A stretch of DNA of 64,000 nucleotides from Chloroherpeton thalassium ATCC 35110 (GTDB lineage: Bacteria > Bacteroidota > Chlorobiia > Chlorobiales > Chloroherpetonaceae). Positions 20,125-29,299 of the stretch are shown piece after piece. The stretch covers positions 1,284,001 to 1,348,000 of the forward strand of contig NC_011026.1 of assembly GCF_000020525.1 (NCBI RefSeq), given 5' to 3'. Within the stretch, counting starts at the first letter, position 1. The number at the start of each line of letters is the position of its first letter. Under the pieces are notes generated by a model. The model saw only the letters and a list, made by a program, of their open reading frames with translations. It was not told the origin of the DNA and searched no databases. The position numbers and the translations under genes were made by a program.

Positions 20125-21453
20125 ATGAAACTTGTCGACAGTGTCAGGAATATTAGTAAAATACCTGAGCTCAGGGACCGGATAGTTTATACCATTTTAC
20201 TTTTGGTTGTCTATCGTGTTGGTTCTCACATTACTATTCCAGGTGTCGATGCGTCAGCCGTTGCAGCAGCGTCGCAAGCTCCATCAAACGATTTATTTGG
20301 ATTATTTGATCTTTTTGTCGGAGGCGCTTTTAAGAGAGCCTCCGTTTTTGCTTTAGGTATTATGCCGTACATCTCTTCAGCAATTATTATTCAATTGCTA
20401 GGCGCTGTAACACCATATTTTCAAAAGTTACAGAAAGAAGGCGAAGAAGGTCGCAGAAAAATCAATCAGTATACTCGATATGGAACGGTGGTAATTGCGG
20501 CTATGCAAGCATGGGGGGTAAGCGTAAGTTTGGCAAGTCCTTCATCGTTTGGGCAGCCGATTGTGCCAGATCCAGGTTTGTTCTTTACCATATCAACCGT
20601 CATTATGTTAACGGCAAGCACTATTTTTGCAATGTGGCTTGGCGAGCGTATTACTGAGCGTGGTATTGGAAATGGCATTTCTTTACTGATTATGATTGGT
20701 ATTCTGGCACGTTTTCCGCAATCGTTGGTTGCTGAATTTCAGTCAGTATCAATGGGAAATAAAAATTGGATCGTTGAAGTTGTGATATTAGCTATCATGG
20801 TCGCCATTGTGGCTGGTGTCGTCTTATTGACAGTGGGGACGCGGCGAATTCCAGTTCAGTATGCCAAAAGAGTTGTCGGTAGAAAAGTGTATGGCGGATC
20901 GATGCAGTATATTCCAATGCGAATCAATACGGCTGGTGTAATGCCGATCATCTTTGCGCAGTCGATCATGTTTGTACCAAGCACAATTGTTTCGTTTTTC
21001 CCTGAAAGTGAGACCATGCAGCAAGTGGCATCTTTTATCGCTTATGATTCATGGGGGTATGCACTGATATTTGGGTTGATGATTGTGTTTTTTACTTATT
21101 TTTACACGGCGATTGCTTTTAATCCAAAGGATGTTGCAGACACGATGCAGCGTCAAGGTGGCTTTATCCCTGGTGTTCGTCCAGGAAAGAGTACCTCAGA
21201 CTTCATTGACAATATTTTAACCAAAATCACATTACCTGGAGCCATTTCTTTGGCAATCATTGCAATTCTTCCAACAATTTTGACCAAGTTTGGAAATGTC
21301 ACGCCAGGATTTGCTCATTTTTTTGGTGGAACAAGCTTGCTAATTATCGTTGGCGTCGCGTTAGATACGCTTCAGCAAGTAGAAAGTCATTTGTTAATGC
21401 GGCATTATGATGGTTTTATGAAGTCCGGCAAAGTAAGAGGGCGAAAAGCTTAA
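20125..21453 (+). CDS. secY: preprotein translocase subunit SecY
   Basis: 442 residues with ten predicted membrane segments. SecY forms the protein-conducting channel of the inner membrane with SecE and SecG. Signatures: RIVYTILLLVVYRVGSHI, GIMPYISSAIIIQLLG and GERITERGIGNGISLLIMIG. The cytosolic C-terminus ends in KVRGRKA. It starts 17 bases after rplO. Unlike many bacteria, no adk or map gene follows before infA. Confidence 0.98.
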   Translation: MKLVDSVRNISKIPELRDRIVYTILLLVVYRVGSHITIPGVDASAVAAASQAPSNDLFGLFDLFVGGAFKRASVFALGIMPYISSAIIIQLLGAVTPYFQKLQKEGEEGRRKINQYTRYGTVVIAAMQAWGVSVSLASPSSFGQPIVPDPGLFFTISTVIMLTASTIFAMWLGERITERGIGNGISLLIMIGILARFPQSLVAEFQSVSMGNKNWIVEVVILAIMVAIVAGVVLLTVGTRRIPVQYAKRVVGRKVYGGSMQYIPMRINTAGVMPIIFAQSIMFVPSTIVSFFPESETMQQVASFIAYDSWGYALIFGLMIVFFTYFYTAIAFNPKDVADTMQRQGGFIPGVRPGKSTSDFIDNILTKITLPGAISLAIIAILPTILTKFGNVTPGFAHFFGGTSLLIIVGVALDTLQQVESHLLMRHYDGFMKSGKVRGRKA

Positions 21454-21495
21454 CCGGTTGATGTGAATTAACTTTTATTAAGAGGAGAAAAACGA

Positions 21496-21714
21496 TTGGC
21501 TAAAGAAGAAGCAATAGAAGTAGATGGCGTCATTCTTGAAGCTTTGCCGAATGCGAATTTTCGTGTTAAGCTTGAAAATGAGTTGGAAGTTTTAGCTCAT
21601 GTTTCTGGAAAAATGAGAATGCACTTTATAAAAATATTGCCAGGCGATAGGGTTAGAGTGCAGCTTTCTCCATATGATTTGACAAAAGGCCGGATTACTT
21701 ACCGGTTTAAATAA
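21496..21714 (+). CDS. infA: translation initiation factor IF-1
   Basis: 72 residues, single S1/OB domain: [20 protein letters not shown], then [19 protein letters not shown] and [18 protein letters not shown]-1 binds the ribosomal A site during initiation. It starts with TTG behind a good AGAGGAG at 21481-21486. Confidence 0.97.
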   Translation: MAKEEAIEVDGVILEALPNANFRVKLENELEVLAHVSGKMRMHFIKILPGDRVRVQLSPYDLTKGRITYRFK

Positions 21715-21730
21715 GTAGATGGTAATAATA

Positions 21731-21762
21731 TTTGTGTGATTTGGGGATTTTTTATATATTTG
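21731..21762 (+). promoter_or_regulatory. promoter of the rpmJ-alpha operon, Bacteroidota-type
   Basis: TTTG at 21731-21734, a 20-base spacer and TATATTTG at 21755-21762 match the TTTG / TAnnTTTG consensus. It lies just after infA and about 40 bases before rpmJ, so rpmJ to rplQ can be transcribed separately from the S10-spc transcript. Confidence 0.72.
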
Positions 21763-21802
21763 CGCCCCTTTTTGCATTAGCGTTAAATTTATATAAAGAA
21801 AT

Positions 21803-21919
21803 ATGAAAGTCTCATCGTCGGTCGGAAAGCGCTGCGAAAGTTGCAAAATCATCAGAAGAAAAGGTAAAATTTATGTGATTTGCAAAAAAAATCCGAATCA
21901 TAAGCAGCGTCAGGGATAA
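21803..21919 (+). CDS. rpmJ: 50S ribosomal protein L36
   Basis: A 38-residue gene: [20 protein letters not shown] continuing to NPNHKQRQG. The zinc ligands are C11, C14, C27 and H33, the zinc-binding type of L36. It lies between infA and rpsM, its classical place. No Shine-Dalgarno sequence; it has its own upstream promoter candidate. Confidence 0.96.
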   Translation: MKVSSSVGKRCESCKIIRRKGKIYVICKKNPNHKQRQG

Positions 21920-21959
21920 TCTTCAATCGTGAATTAATCGTCTATCAATAATTAGGAAT

Positions 21960-22337
21960 ATGAGAATAGCAGGTGTAGACCTTCCGAGAAACAAGCATGT
22001 TGTCATCGGGCTTACCTATGTTTATGGGATAGGTCGCACGACAGCAAAAAAAATACTTGCTAAAGCTGGCGTCCCGGAAGATAAAAAAGTCTCTGAAGTA
22101 ACAGATGATGAAGCGAATGAAATTCGCACTATTGTTACAAACGAATATAAAGTTGAGGGACAAGCCAGAAGTGAGCAGCAACTCGCAATTAAGCGTTTAA
22201 TGGATATTGGTTGCTATCGCGGTTTGCGTCATCGTAGAGGATTGCCAGCCCGTGGTCAGAGAACAAGAACAAATGCAAGAACCCGCAAAGGAAAGAGAAA
22301 AACCGTTGCTGGAAAGAAAAAAGCCGGTAAGAAATAA
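21960..22337 (+). CDS. rpsM: 30S ribosomal protein S13
   Basis: 125 residues: [32 protein letters not shown] and the tail [20 protein letters not shown]. The head protein contacts P-site tRNA and L5. AGGAAT lies four bases before the ATG. Confidence 0.98.
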   Translation: MRIAGVDLPRNKHVVIGLTYVYGIGRTTAKKILAKAGVPEDKKVSEVTDDEANEIRTIVTNEYKVEGQARSEQQLAIKRLMDIGCYRGLRHRRGLPARGQRTRTNARTRKGKRKTVAGKKKAGKK

Positions 22338-22388
22338 ATAATCGGTTTTTCGTTTGCTTGACTTGAATGTGAAAAATGAAAAATAACA

Positions 22389-22775
22389 ATGGCAACAGCA
22401 CCAGTTAAAAAGAAAAAAAAAGTAAATGTAACTCAGGACGGTATCGTTCATATCAAAGCGACTTTTAATAATATTGCGGTTACAATTACAGACGTGACAG
22501 GAAATACGGTTTCTTGGTCGACTGCAGGGAAAAATGGATTTAAAGGTTCTAAAAAGAACACGCCATATGCTTCTCAGGTTACGGCAGAGTCGGCCGCAAA
22601 AGAAGCCTATGATTTAGGAATGAGAAAAGTTGATGTGCGGATAAAAGGACCTGGTTCTGGCCGTGATGCAGCTATTCGCTCACTTCAAAATGCAGGATTG
22701 GAAGTGAAAACTATTTCTGACATTACTCCTTTACCACACAATGGTTGCCGCCCACCAAAGCGCAGAAGAGTATAA
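22389..22775 (+). CDS. rpsK: 30S ribosomal protein S11
   Basis: 128 residues. A basic start ([20 protein letters not shown]), [17 protein letters not shown] and the end [15 protein letters not shown] define the family. S11 forms the platform near the E site. It is 51 bases after rpsM. Confidence 0.98.
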   Translation: MATAPVKKKKKVNVTQDGIVHIKATFNNIAVTITDVTGNTVSWSTAGKNGFKGSKKNTPYASQVTAESAAKEAYDLGMRKVDVRIKGPGSGRDAAIRSLQNAGLEVKTISDITPLPHNGCRPPKRRRV

Positions 22776-22805
22776 TTTTGATAATTAAGCCTACTATCAA
22801 GTTCA

Positions 22806-23417
22806 ATGGCAAGATTTAGGGGATCTATAACAAAGGTATCAAGACGGTTAGGCGTAGCTTTAGCGCCTAAAGCTGAAAAGTATTTAGGACGCAGAGCTTA
22901 CGCCCCAGGACAGCATGGACAGTCAAGAAAAGGGAAGATTTCGGAATATGCTTTGCAGTTGCGTGAAAAGCAAAAGATGAAGTATATCTATGGCGTTTTA
23001 GAACGTCAGTTTCGGAATTACTATAAAAAAGCAGTTTCTCAACGTGGTGTAACCGGTGAAAACTTGGTAAAATTGCTTGAGTGTCGGTTTGATAATGTTG
23101 TGTTTCGTGCTGGATTTTCGCCATCAAGAGCAGGGGCAAGGCAGCTTGTTTCTCATTGCCACCTGAGAATTAATGGCAACAAAGTCAATATTCCGTCTTA
23201 TCAGGTAAAGCCTGGTGATGTAATTGACTTTAGAGAAAAGAGCCGAAATATGGATGCTGTTCGTAATTCTTTGAATAAAACACCTGACTCGCGGATTCCT
23301 CAATGGATTCAAGTGGATAAGGCAAACATGAAGGCTGTCTTTTTGAACGTACCAGAAAGAGCAGACATACAAGAGCCTTATAATGAGCAGCTTGTTGTAG
23401 AATTGTACTCAAAATAG
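22806..23417 (+). CDS. rpsD: 30S ribosomal protein S4
   Basis: 203 residues. [19 protein letters not shown], then [15 protein letters not shown] and the S4 RNA-binding domain ([18 protein letters not shown]...). No N-terminal zinc cysteines are present. S4 nucleates 30S assembly and in E. coli represses the alpha operon. Confidence 0.98.
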   Translation: MARFRGSITKVSRRLGVALAPKAEKYLGRRAYAPGQHGQSRKGKISEYALQLREKQKMKYIYGVLERQFRNYYKKAVSQRGVTGENLVKLLECRFDNVVFRAGFSPSRAGARQLVSHCHLRINGNKVNIPSYQVKPGDVIDFREKSRNMDAVRNSLNKTPDSRIPQWIQVDKANMKAVFLNVPERADIQEPYNEQLVVELYSK

Positions 23418-23558
23418 TTTTTTGGCTGTATTACATAGCACAAAAATCTATCGGTCAGTTTGTGTTTTTGCCCAATGATAATCTGCGAAATAGTAAGTTA
23501 AAATGCTCTTTTGGTATCATGGGTAATTTAGAATTTATTCAATAGAGGGACTCATAGT

Positions 23559-24545
23559 ATGATACAACAAATGCAGATGCCCGAAAAGTTAGAAGTCGAT
23601 GAGGCATCCTATTCCAATTATTATGGTAAGTTTATCGCACAGCCTCTTGAGCGTGGATATGGCGTTACAATAGGCAATGCGATTCGCAGGGTCTTGCTTT
23701 CTTCGCTTCCAGGAACTGCAATTACGGGGATAAAAATAGAAGGCGTTTTGCATGAGTTTTCAACAATTGATGGTGTTAAAGAAGATGTCCCTGATATTGT
23801 CTTGAATTTGAAACAAATTCGCTTTCGCTCGATTAGCAAGCGAAATGCAGTTGTGACTTTGGTTTTAAGAGGGCCTAAAGACTTTGTCGCAGGTGACATT
23901 GTTAGCCCTGAAGGTGATTTTGAGGTTTTAAATCCTGAACATCATATTGCGACTTTAAACGAAGATGCAACGTTAAAAATTGACGTCTCAGTCGGGCGAG
24001 GAAGAGGCTATATGCCTGCTGAAGATAATAAGCCTGAAACGATGCCAATTGGTTATATCTCAGTCGACTCTATTTTTACGCCGATTAGAAATGTAAAATA
24101 TAGCGTCGAAAACACCCGTGTTGGCCAGCGCACTGATTATGAAAAATTGAGCCTCGAAGTGGAAACTGATGGCTCTATTGCACCGGATGAAGCGGTTAGC
24201 ATGGCTGGAAAGATCATCAACGATCATGTTCGGCTTTTCTCATTGTTCTCGCCAACACAGGAAGAAGAAGTTGAAGAAGAAGTTCAGCAAGAGGATGAAG
24301 AGTTTGAAAATATGCGCAAGCTGTTGATGACTCGCATTGAGGATTTAGAACTCTCAGTTCGTTCTCATAACTGTTTGCGTTCAGCTGAAATAGACACATT
24401 AGGACAGCTTGTTAGCAAGCGGGAAGATGAACTGCTTGGTTATAAAAACTTTGGAAAAAAATCTTTGGCTGAGTTAAAAGAGTTGCTTGAATCGAAAAAT
24501 CTCAGCTTTGGAATGGAAGTGACAAAATATAGGCTGAATCAATAA
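23559..24545 (+). CDS. rpoA: RNA polymerase alpha subunit
   Basis: 328 residues. The N-terminal assembly domain includes [20 protein letters not shown]. An acidic linker ([17 protein letters not shown]) leads to the C-terminal domain that contacts UP elements and activators ([37 protein letters not shown]). It is preceded by 141 bases without a gene and by GAGGGA before the ATG. It belongs to the alpha operon with rpsM-rpsK-rpsD and rplQ. Confidence 0.98.
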   Translation: MIQQMQMPEKLEVDEASYSNYYGKFIAQPLERGYGVTIGNAIRRVLLSSLPGTAITGIKIEGVLHEFSTIDGVKEDVPDIVLNLKQIRFRSISKRNAVVTLVLRGPKDFVAGDIVSPEGDFEVLNPEHHIATLNEDATLKIDVSVGRGRGYMPAEDNKPETMPIGYISVDSIFTPIRNVKYSVENTRVGQRTDYEKLSLEVETDGSIAPDEAVSMAGKIINDHVRLFSLFSPTQEEEVEEEVQQEDEEFENMRKLLMTRIEDLELSVRSHNCLRSAEIDTLGQLVSKREDELLGYKNFGKKSLAELKELLESKNLSFGMEVTKYRLNQ

Positions 24546-24591
24546 TTTGTATTCGAGCTTACGAGTATCCTTAAAAATTTTTTGAAAGATC

Positions 24592-25101
24592 ATGCGAAAA
24601 GGAAAGTTACCAAGAAAGCTTGGACGTACGGCAAGTCATCGCAGAGCGACATTAGCGAACCTCTCATCTCAGTTGATCATTTATAAGCGAGTGACTACAA
24701 CCGAAGCGAAAGCAAAAGAGATGAAGCGAATTGTTGATAAGCTCATTACTCGTGCTAAAAAAGGCACTGTTCATGCGCAAAGAGAAGTTTTTAAATTTGT
24801 TAGAGATAAAGAGGCTGTTAAAACTCTTTTTGAAGACGTGGTAAGTAAATCAGCTGAAAGAAACGGCGGATATACGCGCGTAATCAAGCTGCCGCCACGT
24901 TATGGTGATGCTGCTAAAATGGCGTTGATCGAGCTTGTTGATTATAGTGAAATGACAACCGAAAAAGCTGTAAAGCGCCAAGATCGTAGCCGTCGTGTTA
25001 AAGGCTCTAAGAAAGCTATCGATGAAAAAACAAGTGATGATTCAGCTTCGGTAGAGGCAGCGCCTGCAGCACCTGAAGCAGAAGAAAAAAAGGACGCATA
25101 A
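24592..25101 (+). CDS. rplQ: 50S ribosomal protein L17
   Basis: 169 residues. The core ([40 protein letters not shown]) spans about 125 residues. An extra 40-residue Ala/Glu-rich tail ([17 protein letters not shown]) is added compared with E. coli. It is the last gene of the alpha operon, closed by a strong terminator. Confidence 0.97.
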   Translation: MRKGKLPRKLGRTASHRRATLANLSSQLIIYKRVTTTEAKAKEMKRIVDKLITRAKKGTVHAQREVFKFVRDKEAVKTLFEDVVSKSAERNGGYTRVIKLPPRYGDAAKMALIELVDYSEMTTEKAVKRQDRSRRVKGSKKAIDEKTSDDSASVEAAPAAPEAEEKKDA

Positions 25102-25147
25102 AAGCAAATCCTTTCTGAACCACATAGCATTTTTCAAGACTCTTTTT

Positions 25148-25180
25148 AAAGGCTTGCCAAACTGGCAAGCCTTTTTATTT
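25148..25180 (+). terminator. terminator of the alpha operon
   Basis: AAAGGCTTGCCA at 25148-25159 and TGGCAAGCCTTT at 25163-25174 form a 12-bp perfect stem with a 3-nt loop, followed by Ts. It ends the long ribosomal transcript 47 bases after rplQ. Confidence 0.9.
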
Positions 25181-25206
25181 TGCATCATTCAACAAATGAG
25201 CAAGAA

Positions 25207-26382
25207 ATGAAAAGCAGTCATATCAAAATCTTCTTTATTATCGCGGCAACAATTGGCGCGAGCCTCCTTTTTTACTACACACAAGATACGGTTACAAAAA
25301 TCAGAGAGCGCCAGCGTCAAGCGATTTCGCTTTGGGTCAAAACCTTAAAGATGGTGATTGTTTCCGATTCAAAAGAGTTGTCCTACATTTATAGCGAAAT
25401 CATCACCAACATTGATTTTCCTGCCGTTTTAACCGATGCCGAGAATAATCCGGTCACATGGCGAAATGTTCCATTGGATGAGGCCGACTCTGACACTGTA
25501 AAAATCAAACGCCTCCGCGAATTGGTTGCTCAAATGGACAAAGCTTATGAGCCGGTTGCCGTGAAAATTGGCGATACACTAACGCTTCAAATTGTGCATT
25601 ATGGCGACTCTTCTTTGATTAAAACCTTACAAATTGCGCCTCTCATTTCGCTTGCGTTTGTTGCGCTTTTTTTCTTTGTCGCATATCTCTCATTCAAATA
25701 TATCAAGCAAAGTGAGGAGTCAAATATTTGGGTTGGAATGGCCAAAGAAACCGCGCATCAGCTTGGGACACCGATTTCCGCCTTAATGGGATGGCTTGAA
25801 CTTTTGAAAATCTACATTGGAAATCCTGAACGGCAAAGTCAAATCATCATGGATATGCAGGCTGATGTCAACCGACTAAATCGTGTGGCGACGAGATTTT
25901 CCAAAATTGGTTCAAACGGCGAACTCAAGCTTGAAAATCTTGCTGAAATGGTGGAGGGCGTGTTTAATTATTATCGAAAGCGGATTCCAAATATGGGCAA
26001 GAATATTGAGTTGCGTTTGTTGGAAGCAGGGGATGTGGATGTAAAAGTGAATCGTGAATTAATGGAGTGGGTGCTTGAAAATATTACAAAAAATGCTATC
26101 GATTCGATTGAAAACGGGCAAGGTCAAATTACAGCGAAACTTACGGATGAGGAGCGCTTTGTCTGCATTGAAATAACGGATTCTGGGAAAGGAATTCCAT
26201 CTAAAAATAAGAAAGATATTTTTCGCCCAGGTTTTAGCACGAAAGAGCGAGGTTGGGGACTCGGCCTCAGTTTAGCTAAGCGAATTGTAGAAGATTATCA
26301 TCATGGAAAATTGATTTTGAAGGATAGTGCTGTTGGCAAGGGTTCTACTTTTTTAATTAAGCTTAGAAAAATGCTTAATTAA
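25207..26382 (+). CDS. sensor histidine kinase (orphan)
   Basis: About 391 residues. Start chosen at ATG 25207 (MKSSHIKIFF); a TTG at 25180 in frame lies inside the terminator. One N-terminal membrane helix (IKIFFIIAATIGASLLFYYT), an extracytoplasmic region of about 110 residues and a second helix (ISLAFVALFFFVAYLSF) are followed almost directly by the kinase core, with no obvious HAMP domain. H box: MAKETAHQLGTPISAL with H at about 184. N box: ENITKNAIDSIENG. G1 and G2: ITDSGKGIP and GWGLGLSLAKRIVEDYHHG. No response regulator is encoded next to it. The signal sensed is unknown. Confidence 0.9.
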   Translation: MKSSHIKIFFIIAATIGASLLFYYTQDTVTKIRERQRQAISLWVKTLKMVIVSDSKELSYIYSEIITNIDFPAVLTDAENNPVTWRNVPLDEADSDTVKIKRLRELVAQMDKAYEPVAVKIGDTLTLQIVHYGDSSLIKTLQIAPLISLAFVALFFFVAYLSFKYIKQSEESNIWVGMAKETAHQLGTPISALMGWLELLKIYIGNPERQSQIIMDMQADVNRLNRVATRFSKIGSNGELKLENLAEMVEGVFNYYRKRIPNMGKNIELRLLEAGDVDVKVNRELMEWVLENITKNAIDSIENGQGQITAKLTDEERFVCIEITDSGKGIPSKNKKDIFRPGFSTKERGWGLGLSLAKRIVEDYHHGKLILKDSAVGKGSTFLIKLRKMLN

Positions 26383-26500
26383 GCAAGATGGGATATGGGT
26401 TATATTAAATGAAAATTAACATTGTTTTTATTTGTGTTTTGATATTTTTCTATACAGAATTTTCCTGGTGAAATATTATTAATAAAAAGGAAGTTTTATT

Positions 26501-29182
26501 ATGAGAAAAATTTACTCTAAAATGAAGTCTTCGGTGTTGTTTTTCATTTTTACTGTTGCAAGTATATCTGTATACTCGCAACAGCATGTTCAACTTTGGC
26601 CAAAAGCTAAACAAACCTCAGCCGGAAAGTTATATGGATATACAGTGATATTTAAGTCAAAATTTGTAATAGAACCACAATATTTAGATGCTACGCCATT
26701 TAGCTATGGTGAAGATAAAGTTGCTGCTGTGAAAAATCAGAAAGGTGAATGGGGATATATTAATGAAAAAAATGAAGTTGTTATTCCTTTTTCGGATAAA
26801 TATGAGCAAGCATCAGTCTTTAGAAATGGCTATGCAGTTGTTTGGGATAAACAGAAAAGAAAGGGATTGATTAACCGGAAGGGGGAGCTTACAGTAAAAA
26901 TGATGTATGAACAAATTGGGGATAATTATGACGGATTAATTCCAGTAAAGCAGTTTAACGGTAAATATGGCTATATAAATCCACAAGGTGATGTTGTAAT
27001 TCCATTCCAATTTGATAAAGCTGAAAATTTTATACGTTCCGATAATGCCAAGCCAGCTTGGTTTGCAAAGGTCTTAATTGATGAAAAAATAGGAAAAATA
27101 TCAATTGTAAATAGAAACGGTCAAGTATTGAATTATGATGAAAATGAAGTTTCTGAGCCTCCTGGTTTTATAATTGAAGAAGATTTTGCGGTTGTAAATT
27201 ATTATAATAAAAAACATGATAAATATTTTTATTTGGTTATTAAGTCAAATGGTGAAGAAGTTTTAAAAAATTCAAATGCTGAAATTCAGTTGCATAAACT
27301 TCAGGACGGCAGGATTTTATTTGAGCTGAAAGAAAAAGCAATGAAGCTTAATACGGTAAAAACATGCGATGATTATGATATTAGATATTTTAGAATTCCT
27401 TGGAAAGGAAATATAAGTCCTACAGATTTAGTTGTTGATTTAATTAGTGTATATGATAAAGACGGGCATGAAGTTGTTAGTCGAAATTTGGGATATAATT
27501 ACTTTGAACCAAAAGTAAAATATTCACGAGTTGGACGGGCTTTTTCAGTAGATGGGAAAGCCGTAGCGAGATTTGGGTTAATGGATTGGAGCTGTAAGGA
27601 GGTTTTGAAAACATTATATTATGAATCTGATTGGAACGATAATTTAAATATTGGTATGGTTGGTTTTGATAAAAGTATAAGAATTTCTGATTATTTAAGA
27701 AGTATAAAGTATAAAAAAACTGAGAATGAATATGATGAGTTGGTTCAATATTATGAGAAACAAGAGCTATCGAGTAAGTATATGTATTTTGTTGATGATA
27801 AAATGAAGTGTGTTAAAATGAGCGCAAAGGATTTAAAAGAAGCTGATTTTCAAAGATGTGAGTGGCCAGGAAAAGTTTCGGAAAATATCGTATTCGATTG
27901 CAAATATGTTCCTGATTTTAGCGCTGTTAATTATGAAGTGTTAAAGAAAAAGAATAGAGACGTGATTGCTGATAACCCGATTTATGAGCCATCGCCATTT
28001 TCATTATCTAAAATTCCTGAAAAAAAACAGGAGAGAAAACCTGATAAACTCGGTGATTTTGTTGTGATGCCAAAAGTAAGTCAAAATTTTCAATTTAGTA
28101 ATGATGGGTTAGCAATTGGCGGAGGAAAAATAGATAATCAGTTTTGTTATGTCCTCTCCCGAAATGGCCGCATGATCGCATTTAATAAAGAAGGGAAAGC
28201 AAGCCCATTTTATATGAACTTAGGGAATGATCCTAAAGCAAATCTCTCTTCCTTTTATTCTTGGTTTGAAGGCCTACAAAGCTCCATTAATATTGGGATT
28301 TTTCTTGAATATGAAAAAGAGAATAGAGAAAAGACTTATTCTATGACGGACTGGCATCATAATGATATTATTCGACCTGATGTTAAGTATAAAATTAAAA
28401 AGTATTTGTATAATAACCTTATATGGTTGAAAGAAATTGAAAATACTAATAATGATTATGTTTGGAATGCTAAGGATTTTTCTATTGCTAAAATTGATAT
28501 GGATCAAGAGATAAAAAGTGTTTATCAAACTATTGATGATAAAGTTATATTCCCACTTGGTAAGGATGGCGAATTATATAAAATGTCTTTCGATAGTGGA
28601 CAATCAAAGCTGATTGCTAGTAATATTGATTGGGGGTTTGTTTTTACCAATAAAAGCAAAATCTTTATTTTGGCGTTAAATAAAGATAAAAAACAAGGAA
28701 TTATCGATTTGGATGGTAATGTAATTGTTCCGTTCGAATATGATCATATTCAAACTAATTTCGTTTCTGATAACCCGTATCTGTTTTTATCAAAAAACAA
28801 TGAAATGTTCTCATATAATCTTGAAACGGGAGAAAAAAAGATTGTAAAAACAAATGTTCGTTTAAACGCAGGTTTCAGAAGAGCTTTTGGAAAGTATGGC
28901 GTGTGTCAGGATGGGGCGTTCTTTATTTTGGTTGATCAAGATGGAACGGAATTTTTGCGTGTGGAGGCGGAAGCGTTTTTCGGGCAGCCAGACTTTTCAA
29001 TGGCTAAGAAAAATGGGCGATGGCACTTTGTGGATGAGGCTGGAAATAATCCATTTGGTCGTGATTTTGTGGATATTTATCCGTTTCATGACGGGCTGTC
29101 GCTGGTTTTGTTGGATGGTGATATGAATGCGTATATCAATAAACAAGGCGACTTTGTGATCGGGCCATTTCCAATTCATTAA
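26501..29182 (+). CDS. large secreted WG-repeat protein
   Basis: 893 residues with a signal peptide (SSVLFFIFTVASISVYS, cleaved near QQHVQ). The protein contains WG (KWG-leptospira type) repeats: GEWGYINEKNEVVIPFS, RKGLINRKGELTVKM and GKYGYINPQGDVVIPFQFD in the N-terminal part; KQGIIDLDGNVIVPFEYD and GRWHFVDEAGNNPFG in the C-terminal part. The middle, roughly residues 230-680, has no repeat I recognise. A good AAGGAAG precedes the ATG. The gene is visibly richer in A and T than the flanking genes, which suggests horizontal acquisition or relaxed selection. WG-repeat proteins have no general assigned function; surface or periplasmic location is inferred. Confidence 0.85.
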   Translation: MRKIYSKMKSSVLFFIFTVASISVYSQQHVQLWPKAKQTSAGKLYGYTVIFKSKFVIEPQYLDATPFSYGEDKVAAVKNQKGEWGYINEKNEVVIPFSDKYEQASVFRNGYAVVWDKQKRKGLINRKGELTVKMMYEQIGDNYDGLIPVKQFNGKYGYINPQGDVVIPFQFDKAENFIRSDNAKPAWFAKVLIDEKIGKISIVNRNGQVLNYDENEVSEPPGFIIEEDFAVVNYYNKKHDKYFYLVIKSNGEEVLKNSNAEIQLHKLQDGRILFELKEKAMKLNTVKTCDDYDIRYFRIPWKGNISPTDLVVDLISVYDKDGHEVVSRNLGYNYFEPKVKYSRVGRAFSVDGKAVARFGLMDWSCKEVLKTLYYESDWNDNLNIGMVGFDKSIRISDYLRSIKYKKTENEYDELVQYYEKQELSSKYMYFVDDKMKCVKMSAKDLKEADFQRCEWPGKVSENIVFDCKYVPDFSAVNYEVLKKKNRDVIADNPIYEPSPFSLSKIPEKKQERKPDKLGDFVVMPKVSQNFQFSNDGLAIGGGKIDNQFCYVLSRNGRMIAFNKEGKASPFYMNLGNDPKANLSSFYSWFEGLQSSINIGIFLEYEKENREKTYSMTDWHHNDIIRPDVKYKIKKYLYNNLIWLKEIENTNNDYVWNAKDFSIAKIDMDQEIKSVYQTIDDKVIFPLGKDGELYKMSFDSGQSKLIASNIDWGFVFTNKSKIFILALNKDKKQGIIDLDGNVIVPFEYDHIQTNFVSDNPYLFLSKNNEMFSYNLETGEKKIVKTNVRLNAGFRRAFGKYGVCQDGAFFILVDQDGTEFLRVEAEAFFGQPDFSMAKKNGRWHFVDEAGNNPFGRDFVDIYPFHDGLSLVLLDGDMNAYINKQGDFVIGPFPIH

Positions 29183-29229
29183 CAAAAACTGCGATTTTAT
29201 TCTCGGAAAAAAGCGTCTCGTATAACAAG

Positions 29230-29253
29230 AAAACGCCGTTTTTACGGCGTTTT
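29230..29253. terminator. bidirectional terminator between WG-repeat gene and guaA
   Basis: AAAACGCCGT at 29230-29239 and ACGGCGTTTT at 29244-29253 form a perfect 10-bp stem with a TTTT loop between convergent genes. A-run on one side and T-run on the other allow function in both directions. Confidence 0.85.
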
Positions 29254-29299
29254 CATCGTTTTGTATGAATTTGAAAATTGAGATGGAAAAACGGTTTGC

